A stretch of DNA of 64,000 bases from Bacteroidota bacterium (GTDB lineage: Bacteria > Bacteroidota > Bacteroidia > Chitinophagales > Chitinophagaceae), in contig JADJSG010000006.1 of assembly GCA_016711825.1 (NCBI GenBank), forward strand, positions 620,001 through 684,000, read 5' to 3'. Positions 19,101 to 29,600 of this stretch are shown piece after piece. The notes below the pieces were generated by a model that was given only the letters and a program-made list of their open reading frames with translations, was not told the DNA's origin and ran no database searches. A program made the translations under genes and the position numbers. How positions within the stretch are numbered: position 1 is the stretch's first letter; each line of letters opens with the position of its first letter.

Positions 19101-21651
19101 TTGGAAAAGTATAATTTAATGATGCATTAGGCGCTAATGTACCTGAATTCACCACTGCATTTAATGTAGTAACCAATGCTCCTGTGATATTGCAGGTAAG
19201 TGTTGCAGGGGTTATTGAAAAATCCATAGGCACTATACCTGAATTAATGATGGTTACAGTCACATTCTGTGTAGCTGAATAACAACCTGTATTATCAGGT
19301 TGATTTAATGCGGTAAGCCCTAAATCTACACTTGCATTTGCATATTCATAAGCTCCAGGGTCAGGGGTAGACACTGAACGTGTATAACCTGTAATATCTA
19401 AAGCTACCCCTACAGGGTCACCAATATTATTAAATAACAATTCTGTTGGTGTATAATCATTGGTAGCTGGTGAAAAATATAATGGATTGGCAGCAACACT
19501 TTGTTGATCAAATGCATTGGCATTCACTGCCTGCCAGTTGGCAAAAGTTGCTTGTGCGCCCAAATAATATCCATGATAGTTAAAACCTGCTGGACTATTT
19601 AAATACAATACATTCTTGTTACTAATCGTACCTGCATTGGAATAATACAAACAATATTTAGTGCCAGAACCGCCTCGGGTAATGCTCACAATATTGTTTC
19701 TTACATCTATGCCCCCTAATGTTCCTGTATTAAAAATACCATAAGTTGTTCCTGAGAGGGAACCTGCATAATCAAGTGAAACGGTATTGTGATACACTTT
19801 TACAAAATCTGCGCCAGATAAGTAAAAACCATAAATAATACCATCTGATTTCATATCTGAAATAATGTTATTATAGTATTTATTCTCAGTTCCTAATGCG
19901 CCATCTGATGTACTGTAAATACCATATGCAGTAGATCCACTTGTTAATAGTTGAGCAAACGGATTTCTGATTCTATTATTCTCAACAAGCGCATTGGTTG
20001 ATTGTGTCATGATATAAATACCATAAAATGTAGATAAAGTAGTTCTATTGGGTCTATCTACTAAATTACCTCGCACCACAACACCATTTTGATAAGTACA
20101 GTAAATACCATAAAAATAAAAATCTTGTGCATGACAATTGATGACTTGATTTCCTGTATTTGGAAGCGTGCTACTGCCCACAACACATAAATTATAATAT
20201 CCACTTACCGTATTGCAGTTGGTGATAATATTATTACTTCCACAAGCAACGCCTGTGCCAGTTCCTGTAGTGGCTGTACCACTTATTGAAAAGGGTACAT
20301 GAGTGGTAGCTGTTCCATTTGCGGGACAAGTAAATACACAGTTGTTAAAATTATTGTAGTCTGCATTGTTCCATAAGTGACATGATAAAGCATAGGTAGC
20401 TCCTGTACCTGTAATATTTAAATTATTTACAGTTATATAATCAGCACCATTGAGTACGAGGGTATGGGGTGCTGTTGATAAGGTTGCAGCATAGGTTAAG
20501 GTCTCCCCATTTCCATTAAATGTAATGGTATTTATAGCAGAAGCACCTGCTACTTGCGGTATCGATATTTGTTCGTTATAAGGGCCACTGCCAACAGCTA
20601 CATCAAAGACTACAGGACCTGCAACGCCACAATTTAATGCGTTTACCGCTGCCGTAAAGGTTTGAAAATTATTACCGCCTGTAGGTAAGGCTGAGTTAAT
20701 TGTAAAATTACCTGACAAACCATTGGTTGGTGTAACTAATACGGGTGTAGAATATTGTGTATTACCACTACAAGTTACCGCACATTGGTAATACAAGGGT
20801 GCATTAGCGGGTGTGGTAAATGAAGGAGACGCTAATGGAATTGAGATAGGAGAATAGGGACCACCTATTAATGTACTTGCTTCCCATTGATAAGTTTGTC
20901 CAGTTCCAACTGTATTTCCTGTAAGATTGAGGGTTACGTTTGCACCTATGCATACTACCCCCGGGCTCGCCGTTGAAGTACCAGCTGTGGGTGGTGACGT
21001 ACAAGGACTTGCAGGTGATAATGATAAACCAATACCAGCAACACCAAAATCACCCCCAGTAGCTAATGGCGTTACTCCACAAAGTGATGATGCATCACTA
21101 TATTGTCTTCTATAATTAGGTGCTCCACCCAATGCATTTTGTGGCAAGCTAAATCCAGTGCCCGAATAACCACAATGAGAAATTTCAACCACTAAATTTT
21201 GGGAAGGATCGTACAAATAGGGAATGGTTAACGGAATTTCTACCCAACCCGCTGTAGCCCCAACAGTGAGTGCCGTTGTTTGTGACAAGGCTGTTGTCAT
21301 TGCACCTGGATACCATGCACCAATAGTAAAATAAGTATTAATAGGAACTGTTGCAAATTTTACCGTCAATGTGGTATAGGTCACGGTATTGGCTGCAGAT
21401 GCTGCTTTATACACCCATATACTAGTAATATTATTTCCAGCAGGGGCAGGTGTGGGCAATGCAAAATCGCCAGGTAACATCATCCATTGTACTTTTTTAC
21501 CTGTTCCAGCTGCAGCATTTAGCGGAAAGCCATTCGCTCCTCCAGCTGGCACAAAATTGTAATAAGGCGGTTGAGCATATGCCTCCTTAGTGAATAATAC
21601 ACTAAGCAATAAGCATAGAATCAAAAATGATTGTATAAAATTTTTATTCAT
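14605..21651 (-). CDS. Giant T9SS-exported multidomain surface protein (2348 aa)
   Basis: It starts with a signal peptide ending KEAYAQ (about residue 27). Visible parts in order: an N-terminal beta-sandwich-like domain (about 30-210), an Ig-like domain (210-310), a right-handed beta-helix region rich in N/G/I rungs such as VVRGNLVDRP and ALVENNRIRNP (310-780), then a series of Ig/PKD-like units with the recurring phrase TYTVTGTDGxGC. The shared 501-residue module begins at residue 1848. The end is a type A T9SS sorting domain (SIYPNPTTDILNIDLYA, GVYTVQVY, final KVKKND). The protein is expected to cross the outer membrane by T9SS and be anchored or released; adhesion or carbohydrate contact is a family-level guess. 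A promoter and the short leader element precede it, and a terminator follows, so it is monocistronic. Confidence 0.85.
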   Translation of the reverse strand: MNKNFIQSFLILCLLLSVLFTKEAYAQPPYYNFVPAGGANGFPLNAAAGTGKKVQWMMLPGDFALPTPAPAGNNITSIWVYKAASAANTVTYTTLTVKFATVPINTYFTIGAWYPGAMTTALSQTTALTVGATAGWVEIPLTIPYLYDPSQNLVVEISHCGYSGTGFSLPQNALGGAPNYRRQYSDASSLCGVTPLATGGDFGVAGIGLSLSPASPCTSPPTAGTSTASPGVVCIGANVTLNLTGNTVGTGQTYQWEASTLIGGPYSPISIPLASPSFTTPANAPLYYQCAVTCSGNTQYSTPVLVTPTNGLSGNFTINSALPTGGNNFQTFTAAVNALNCGVAGPVVFDVAVGSGPYNEQISIPQVAGASAINTITFNGNGETLTYAATLSTAPHTLVLNGADYITVNNLNITGTGATYALSCHLWNNADYNNFNNCVFTCPANGTATTHVPFSISGTATTGTGTGVACGSNNIITNCNTVSGYYNLCVVGSSTLPNTGNQVINCHAQDFYFYGIYCTYQNGVVVRGNLVDRPNRTTLSTFYGIYIMTQSTNALVENNRIRNPFAQLLTSGSTAYGIYSTSDGALGTENKYYNNIISDMKSDGIIYGFYLSGADFVKVYHNTVSLDYAGSLSGTTYGIFNTGTLGGIDVRNNIVSITRGGSGTKYCLYYSNAGTISNKNVLYLNSPAGFNYHGYYLGAQATFANWQAVNANAFDQQSVAANPLYFSPATNDYTPTELLFNNIGDPVGVALDITGYTRSVSTPDPGAYEYANASVDLGLTALNQPDNTGCYSATQNVTVTIINSGIVPMDFSITPATLTCNITGALVTTLNAVVNSGTLAPNASLNYTFPTTIDMTANGAYTFNANVVVAGDGNAGNNNLNPVTRTVGVIAGTLTVSSPSGCVSGTPVLTLTGSYGGAIQWQESTVSPAGPWTNVGAGLTTYAPGTVTQTTYYQAVLTCNANTVTSNGVTYTINNPIITSTTPDTVCSGNSATLEATASVGSVKWYNVPTGGSPLFTGPVYTTAPLNITTTFYAEASTGTPPTTHLTTMAAGNGSSANAFPIAATNSITITQFSGHLSSAIGTPSNWEVWYRPDNYQLIPNSQTTTAGWTLLGTATGVPSAGPGVPTLIPVTFNVNIPAGQTYSFQVGVTTGSLAYTNGTLLGAVYNSNPDFSVIQGHGGTLFAGQTISPRVFNGLIHYYSGCAGPREPVVATVDPTPAITATPSVATFCQASNITLTGGGAGVGGTYVWTGGVTDGVPFPATVSTIYTVTGTTALGCSNTATSDITVNPIVTGTASVSPSPICLGASATFSGNIPTICAGSVSDFAGEYAPGNWVISQTNSNGTVNTAGAPTTIVLTSGTNASNFEGSTNFTKTIGCSGTVSFNWSYTHPDALLGSIYDFPRLKKNGVFVQGPPNNGEFPGFVIGLPSPQNGTVTLPVNAGDVIELQAYTIDNDPTPCTVTITNFSAPAPPIGGSVSFWDAPIGGTNLGAPPIPVTPAVAGPLTYYAEYTALGSGCVNPVRDAVTLTVNALPAVVANASPSATICNGEQLTLSGSGANTYVWNGPIAVTDGTAFTASPAAVGLYTVTGTDGAGCTNTSSINIAVTVVPDPTVVGDDICSPGGVVNLSASGTGTLNWYNVITGGSIINTGTNYNPSVATTTTYYVENSTTITTPPVQIPLPNQAATFTGNVRGYYFVAPTNFTMTSVYVPLDAGGGTQNIAVVKFNGNTPPPIFGLTTNAFTTEFLTQNNATVGNIAVNIPVLAGEVIGILGCRGTANSYAPGPNTTTIAGFTTTISRLGMQFQLPTVAPQDLWTEAGGSISRVFFEYTTTTPGCTSSPRIPVTATVNPLPTVTASPASQTICENAQATVNGGGAVSYVWTGGISNGVPFTVTGSNVYTVTGTDGNGCENTATAEVLMNAAPVINATATPSTTCNLTSVNPCATGAVTYVWTGGLSNCTPFVATTTDTYTVTGTDGAGCTGTSSVTVTVTPASGTLAPITSNQSQDHGDDFNINYYAANCDLIATVDDGAGGNVLGLTTSTVNVDATASFHNGQPFVRRWYQITPTTNGSADVKLYINQTDFDDYNAAVVAPYLPLPTGPGDASGIANIRITKNDDGGLGNNPIVITPAVSWNGTYWELSFNTPSFSQFRVHSVNPGNVPLPVTVTSFSGTKLESSDKLSWITSSEQNNAYFNLQHSTDGMSFSTIAKVASKAPNGNSNTALSYTATNNKPALGHNYYRLQQVDIDNKVSVHAQIVDLIWGANGSTVSIYPNPTTDILNIDLYATAAQNTTVKLLDMSGRVIRQVQAKSSVGMNNIQLSLGEIASGVYTVQVYENNHLTHTSKVKKND

Positions 21652-21670
21652 ACTTTATAAAATTTAAAAA

Positions 21671-21696
21671 TGCCTACTCTTAATCGGTTTTTCGGC
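21671..21696 (-). promoter_or_regulatory. Conserved leader element, copy 1 (19 nt before the 2348-aa gene)
   Basis: On the minus strand it begins GCCGAAAAACCG and ends GAGTAGGCA, 19 nt before the ATG at 21651. Closely similar elements lie 19 nt before the 22101 gene and 20 nt before the 55113 gene. It is within the predicted 5' leader, downstream of the promoter. No known riboswitch family is recognised. Confidence 0.6.
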
Positions 21697-21716
21697 GAAC
21701 ACCCATATTTTTAATG

Positions 21717-21747
21717 CTAAAGTATAAAAACAATTTGTTAATTCAAA
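21717..21747 (-). promoter_or_regulatory. Candidate promoter of the 2348-aa T9SS gene
   Basis: On the minus strand, TTTG (21744-21747), 19 nt, then TACTTTAG (21717-21724) fits the Bacteroidota -33/-7 arrangement with one mismatch in the -7 box. Transcription would start roughly 60 nt before the ATG and include the conserved leader element. Confidence 0.5.
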
Positions 21748-22023
21748 CAATTTTATGATTTTAACAAAAAACCTTTCTTGACTTCTGAAGAGGAAATTCA
21801 TACTATAGTTACAATCTAGCAGTCATAGATTTTATGCTGTTATTCTATATAAATAAGTATTATACCGATCTTTTCAGCTTTTTTTTAAAGAAGATTTGAT
21901 ATAAAGTTGATATTATATAAGGTATACTCCATTGGTCATTTCAGTTAATTGCTTTATACATCATTTCAATCAGCATTAAACACTGTAAAATATTGGCATA
22001 TTTATACATCACATTTTAAAATA

Positions 22024-22057
22024 CAAAACGCCCATCCTTTTACGAATGGGCGTTTTG
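22024..22057 (-). terminator. Intrinsic terminator of the 3044-aa T9SS gene
   Basis: CAAAACGCCCAT (22024-22035) pairs with ATGGGCGTTTTG (22046-22057). It is the near copy of the hairpin at 14529-14560, with one change near the loop and a weaker T-run. It shows that the two giant genes are separate transcription units. Confidence 0.75.
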
Positions 22058-23606
22058 TCTATTTACTTTGTACTAAGTACTATTTGCTATGTACTAAGTA
22101 CTAATCATTCTTCTTCACTTTGCTTGTGTGCGTCAAATGGTTGTTTTCGTACACTTGTACAGTATACACACCACTTGCGATTTCACCTAAGCTGAGCTGG
22201 ATATTATTCATACCCACAGCTGATTTAGCTTGTACTTGACGTATCACTCTACCACTCATGTCAAGTAACTTAACAGTCGTGTTTTGTGCTGACGTTGCAT
22301 ACAAATCAATATTCAGGATATCAGTGGTTGGGTTTGGATAGATACTTACGGTACTACCATTCGCACCCCAGATCAAGTCTACGATTTGTGCATGTACACT
22401 CACCTTGTTGTCGATATCTACTTGTTGAAGTCTGTAGTAGTTATGACCTAACGCAGGTTTGTTGTTCGTCGCTGTATAGCTTAAAGCAGTGTTGCTGTTG
22501 CCATTTGGCGCCTTGCTTGCTACTTTCGCTATCGTGCTAAAGCTGATGCCATCTGTACTGTGTTGTAAGTTGAAATAAGCATTGTTTTGTTCGCTGCTTG
22601 TTATCCAGCTCAACTTGTCTGAACTTTCCAGTTTAGTACCACTGAAGCTGGTTACCGTTACAGGTAATGGTACATTGCCAGGGTTCACACTGTGTACTCT
22701 GAATTGACTAAAACTTGGTGTGTTGAAACTCAATTCCCAATAAGTACCATTCCAGCTTACAGCAGGAGTGATTACAATAGGATTGTTGCCTAAACCGCCA
22801 TCATCATTTTTCGTGATACGGATATTGGCAATACCAGCTGCATCACCAGGACCTGTTGGTAATGGTAAGTAAGGAGCTACTACCGCTGCATTGTAATCGT
22901 CAAAGTCTGTTTGATTGATATACAATTTCACGTCCGCTGAACCATTTGTTGTTGGCGTGATTTGATACCAGCGTCTTACAAAAGGTTGACCATTGTGGAA
23001 ACTTGCTGTTGCATCTACGTTTACGGTACTTGTTGTTAATCCAAGTACATTACCACCCGCACCATCATCTACCGTTGCGATCAAATCGCAGTTGGCTGCA
23101 TAGTAATTGATATTGAAGTCATCACCATGATCTTGTGACTGATTGCTTGTTGTTGGCGCCAGGGTGCCACTTGCAGGTGTCACCGTTACGGTTACACTGC
23201 TTGTACCTGTACAACCTGCTCCATCAGTACCTGTTACGGTATAAGTGTCAGTCGTTGTAGCTACAAATGGGGTACAGTTGCTTAAACCACCGGTCCATAC
23301 ATAAGATACCGCACCTGTTGCACATGGATTTACCGATGTAAGGTTACAGGTAGTACTTGGCGTTGCTGTTGCGTTTACAACTGGGGCTGCGTTCATGAGC
23401 ACTTCGGCAGTGGCGGTATTTTCACAACCATTGCCATCGGTACCTGTTACGGTATACACATTTGCACCCGTTACAGTAAATGGAACACCATTGCTGATAC
23501 CACCGGTCCATACATAAGTCAGAGCACCACCACCATTCACGGTGGCTTGTGCGTTTTCGCATATCGTTTGAGAAGCAGGACTTGCTGTAACGGTTGGGAG
23601 TGGGTT
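22024..23606 (-). repeat. Copy B of the duplicated 3' module
   Basis: Partner of 14529-16110. The 1506 coding bases plus downstream terminator are collinear with copy A; the boundary on the 5' side is sharp at the codons for NPLPTV (23604-23606). Confidence 0.9.
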
Positions 23607-26600
23607 CACGTTAACATTGACAGTTGTAGTACCGGTGCAGCCATTTCCATCAGTACCGGTAACAGTATACACGGTGGTTACTAAAGGATTTACGATAACA
23701 TTATTACCTGGAAGTGCACCTGGGTTCCATGTATACGGATTCAATGTTCCTGAAACATCTAAGGTCACTTGTGAACCACTACAACCAGTAGTTGGTGTAG
23801 CTGTTGCGACAAATGGTGAAGATAATGACAGTAATTCCAGTACTTCAGCTGGTGAAAGTGCTCTATTGTATAATCTAAATTCATCCATCAAACCACCAAG
23901 CGGTAAGCCAACATTAGCGCCATATCCGCCTACTTTAAATGGACCTGTACCCGCAATTGTTGGTGCAGCTGTTGCAACAGTAGTTTGAAGTACGCCGTCT
24001 CTATAGCCTTTTAAGTTGCCAGCTACATTATCATAAACAAAAGTATTTAAATGAGGAAGTACTGTAGCACCACCTGGTATAGAAATATCTGCCATACCAG
24101 TGCATCTTAATATCCAGTTAGTAGCACCTGCCACACCATTAGTGAAGCATCTGAAGCCTCCTGCTGAAGCATCGCCAAAAATATAAAACAATGTTGCTGA
24201 AGGTGTAATATTTGATGTCCAGAATGAAATTGACCATGAAGTACCTGTTAAATTGGTAACCCAGTTTGTATTGACATAATCTGTTGTAGCGGTGATGCCT
24301 GTACCTACTAATGCAGTACCGCCTTGACCAATACCCCCTTGGGTTAATCCACCCATTAAAGTTGCAGTACCTGTACCGATTGGCGGTGTCAATGCTTGAT
24401 TAGTAACAGAAGCACCTACCTGATCAAATTTGTAATAAAGTAATTCAGAAGCAACACCACCTGCGTTGAATTGATTTACAACGACAGTGGCTACACTTGA
24501 TTGTGTACAACCACCCCCATCAACACCTACTACCGTATAAGTTGTAGTAGTAGCTGGAGATACATTTTGTACAGCTCCTACCAAAGCACCTGGATTCCAA
24601 GTGTAGGTAACAGCAGTACCTGTAGCTGTAAGTGTAGAACTTGAACCAACACATATTGTTGTCGGTGATGCAGAAGCACTAACCGTTGGCGCTGGGCTTA
24701 CCGTAACCGTTACGATGGATGAATTTGAACAACCACCTGCATCTACCACAGTCGCTGTATAAGTAGTAGTCGCAGCAGGACTTGCTTTAGGATTAAAAAT
24801 GGTGCTATTGCTTAAACCATTTGTTGGTGTCCAACTCACAATACCATAAGGACTGTTAGGTGTAAAGAGCCACGCTTCATTGGTTGCGGTCCATGGTGCA
24901 GTAGAGTTTCTTCCTGAAACAACAACGGCTTTTGTTCCTGTTCCATTTTCGATACCCATTGTTGTTAAATCCCCTGAGGCTGTCGTTATGGAAGTTGCTT
25001 GCATTTCAACAGTATTTGAAGTTTCGTTCAAAATAATTTGTGCAGTAGTTGGTGCGCCAGTGCCTCCAAATCGAGGTACCGCGGTAAATCTTACAACAAA
25101 TTGTCGGTTTGGTGCTACGCCATTTGTAAAATAATCTATGGTTCCTGTTGTGGTCAATAGCCAGTCTTCATGCGCAATGGCAATATAATTATTGGGTGTT
25201 GCTGCATTTGGAATGACTTGGCCAGCACAACAAAATGCATTTCCCAAACTTGCACCAAGGGTAATAAATCCATTGGTAGAAACATTAAATTGCGTAAATG
25301 GCAAACCATAATAATTAAAGGTAAATGGTAAATTAATCGCTTCCCATGTGCCATCGTCAAGACTTCCCATTGTTTGTGGAGTGACTGCAACTCCTGCATC
25401 TGCAAGAATTGTTACCAAGCCACTAGGCACCAAAGGAGCAAAAGTGGTAGAACTTAAAATATAATCATCCCCATAATTAGGTGTCATGGTCAATTGTGAA
25501 GAATCACCTTGGCAAATGGTGCCAGACACTGCTGTAATGGTAGTAATAGGCGGTACAGGATTAACTGTGACTGCAATACTTGCCGTTGAAGAACAACCTG
25601 CTGTATTGGTACCTGTTACTGTATAGGTAGCTGTGGCAGTTGGTGTATAAGGGGTATTGTCTAATGGTGTGTTCACCCCATCTGTCCAAGTATAAGTAGC
25701 TCCTACGCCTGCTCCACCACCTGTTAGGGTGATAGCTGTACCCAGACAAACTGAAGTGGCTGGTGTTACAGAAGCGGTAACTGCGGGAAGTGCTGATACA
25801 TTAATCTGTATGATGTTTGAAGTAGATGACAAACCAGAATTGACACATGTCACAACTACTTGATACCACATGGTATCGGTTAAAGCACCTGTGTAATAAT
25901 AAGGTCTTGAAGTTGGTGTACCCGCATTCACAAATGTAATACCATCTGTTGAAGATTGATATTGAAAATAGATACCAGATGCATTTGAATAACCTGCTAA
26001 GTTTAAGGTATCATTTGCTAAGCTCACACATACAGGACCTAGGTTGGTTGCTGACAAAGTACCTGCTGTTGGTGCACCAGCGCAAGGTTTTTCATCTGCA
26101 CCCATGGCTGGACTGATGCTTGCTCTGTTTTCATTATCGTAGTCAACAGTAACTGCTTGTCCACCCTGACCTCTGTTTACAGAAAATGGTGATGTATTGA
26201 GATGTAAATCGCCAGCACCTGCTGATACATACATAGCAGCAGAGGTAACACCTGTGTTATTGTTGGCTATACTATTGGCATCACCGCCCGTGCTGGTTTG
26301 CCAGGTACTTAAGTTATTGTTTGCTAGCCCCCATAAAGCCACTTTAGTGCTATCGGCAGTAATAAAAGTATTATAATCTGAAATCAAACCTGCGCTGACA
26401 GCATTGGTACTACCGATGGCAAAATGTGATCCAAATCCACCTATTCTTTCATTATAAAAAATATTATTTTTAGCATTCAAAATAGATGAGTTGTTTCTCA
26501 AATACCCGAGAGAATTGTTAGCGCCAAAGCTTGTACCACCAATATAAATTGAGTTATAAGATAAGTTAGTTACTGAAGCAGGACTCATGAAATTATTGAT

Positions 26601-29600
26601 GCCCCATATTTGTACATCAGATGCATACCCTGTATTGTCTAAACTAATCATATTGTTGCTGATATTCCAAAGTAAACCAGCAGACAAATACATACCTGCG
26701 ATACCTGCACTTGGGCTTGAACTTGCGTTTCTGATATCCCAAATTTTATTTTTACTAAAAGTAGCGCCAAATGAACTTCCTTGTGCTTGCATACCAATGG
26801 CATAACCCATAGAAGCAATCGCACTTGAATTAAATAGTCCAGATATATTATTACCAGTGATGACATTATTTGTACCTCCCATGTTTTGGATAGCAATGCC
26901 TAAATTCACTAAGGTAGGTGCTCCGGTAGCAGCGGCTACTTCGAGGTTTTTAATGGTATTATTGGTAATATTCAATTGGCTAGTGCCACCTACACTGCTA
27001 ATCAGTAAAATACCATAATAACCCGTACTTGCACTACTACTCAATTCCTGGATATTTTGGATGGTATTATTATTCATTACTAAGCCTGCACCTGAAGTGA
27101 TAACTTGACGTACTGCAAAACCAATGACTGGAGGTGCTGTGGCCAAATTTCGAATACTGTTTGCCGTTACCAGACTACCAATTAAATTATTGCTAATGGT
27201 GGTGGTTTGTGAAGGTGTTCCTTGTATCTGAATCCATTGAGGAATAATGGCACCTGTAATGGTAGAACCATTAATGGTAATGCCTCCGATGGTGTTGTTT
27301 TGAATATTTGCATATCCAGCTAAACCTGCAAATTGTATCCCAGCTATAAATGAACTTACCGCACCACCCGCATTGATGGTTAATTTGATATGATCTTGTC
27401 CTGTACCACTGCCAATTGTATTTCCTGCAATGTTGCCAATATTAAAAATACCTTGCGCACCTTGTATACCAAGCCATACACTTGCAGCTGCTGCTGGGGC
27501 ATTGGTGGTAAAATCGATTTTACGAATCGTATTATTTTGAATGCTGTTTGGTATGAGACCCGATGTAACAATGATACCTGCCATCGTTTGACTTACGCCT
27601 ACACCAGCCACTGTTTGTACCCAATCGGATCCATTTGCACCAGGTGCTGTACCGCCAATAAAATTATCGGTGATGATAAATCCACCATTTGAATTAACGG
27701 TAGAAGCAAAAGAAATATTGATTGCTCTTGTAATAGCACCACTTATCGTATTCGTTCTTGGTAATGTTTGATAAAAACTATTTCCTGTGATGGTATAGTT
27801 TGATGTCCCAACACCTACGCTGATGGCAAATTGGGAGTTACTATTGAGTAAAAACCAATCATGAATATTATTATTGCTTATTGTCAAATTGTGATTGTAA
27901 TGATTAATGGTGCCTGTATTAAGACCAACACTCATGATGGCAATACCAGAAGTACCAATTACATCACTACGATCTCTGATATCGCAAAATGATATGGTGT
28001 TATTGTCATTGCCTTCAAAAAGAGTTGCTAAAGTATTACCTATGTTAATGGTACCCCCTTGATTACCAGCGGTTACATTCGTATTCCCCCCTTCGATAAT
28101 TGAATAGGTAATGGTATTGTCTTTTGCATCATTCAATAAACCAATGGTTGGTGCTGAATTGCTGGTATTTCTAAAAGTGAGCCAGGTACCAGTGCCACCA
28201 AAACGGCCATCAATGGTAACTCTGTCGGCACCTGTCAATCTGATTAATGCATTGACTGCTGAAGCACCTGCAATAGTACGTTGAACAGCTGCACTTGGTA
28301 CGATTGAGAGGGTATAGTTACCTGTACCAATTTCAGACCATTGATTTAAACTGATTGTTCCTGTTTCTGCCAATAAATCTGCTGTGATTTGGGCAGTAAT
28401 ATTACCTGACACCGTTCCATTATTAATCGCTTCAAACAAACCACCTGGATTGGTTAATGAGGGATAAGTGCCTGGCACTGTAACTACACCTGATAAAGCT
28501 GTTCCTACTATAAGATACTGGTTGATGGTATTGGTCAGTGGGAAATTGGCGGCAGCTAAATTTACTGAAGCTGGCTGTAAAGTAAATCCACCATTGTTTA
28601 ATCCAATACGAGGAGGTGCATTTAAATCTTGTGCAGTAACAAAATACTGAATTAAATCGCCTGCTATTACACCGCCACCGCCAAATAACAAGGCGTAATT
28701 AATGGTAAAATTAAAGGGCGATCCTGCATTGCTGGCTTCTACGTATTTCCAACCATCGGTACCTGAAGTATTATCGTTGAATGTGTTGGCATTCGTTGAT
28801 TTTTTAAAATACAATCGAGGATTTGTACCAGGTGCAATATTGATATTTGAAGGATCTGTAATGGTGGCAAAACCCGTACAAACTCTCGTTGCTGCCACAT
28901 CACCATTTCCTAATAAAGCGTATTGAATATTGGGCGAAGCAATATCTGTTGTAATGCCATTGAATTCATCAGCACCGACATCTGGTGTATTGATATTTCT
29001 GGCATTCCCATCTATATCGGTATTAATGCTTGCAACAGGAGTAGCTCCGTTTTCACATTGTGTGGCAATGCCAGCTTGAATGTGTAAATCATAAGGCGAA
29101 ACGCCTACATTTATAAAAGGCGGTATTTCACTGAATGAACTTTGTTCACGTGGACCTACTAAATTTTTAAACAATTGAAGCGTTTGTATATTGTTTGTGC
29201 CATCTGTAAAAACGAGGTTGTTTGCACCCGGCGTACCCGCATGGAGGCAATTATAGCCTGAGTTTAAGCCATAATTGGTTAACACTGTAGAAGCACGAAC
29301 CAAGGCACGTGTAATACCCGTACCATTGAAACTTGAATTATTAACCACAATATTATTTCTTAAATCAATATTCACTGGTGTGGTGGCACAAACAATGCCA
29401 GCGGTACCAAAATTAGCTCCAACACTGGTTGCATTAAGGTAAATCGTATTGTAATAAATCTTCGCATTCGTTGAAGCACTTCCCTGTATCCAAACACCAT
29501 AAATAGCATTCACATTATTGGCATTTGGGGCCTTTATTTCAGAGATGGTATTGTTATAAATAGTAGGTTGTGAATTAACTTGTGCACCTAATATTATACC

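Larger units (their letters stand above)
21652..22100. other. 449-nt gap between the two giant genes
   Basis: It contains, reading along the minus strand, the terminator of the 22101 gene, an AT-rich stretch with a TTATACCGA copy (21860-21868), the promoter and the leader element of the 14605 gene. No coding frame is supported. Confidence 0.6.
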
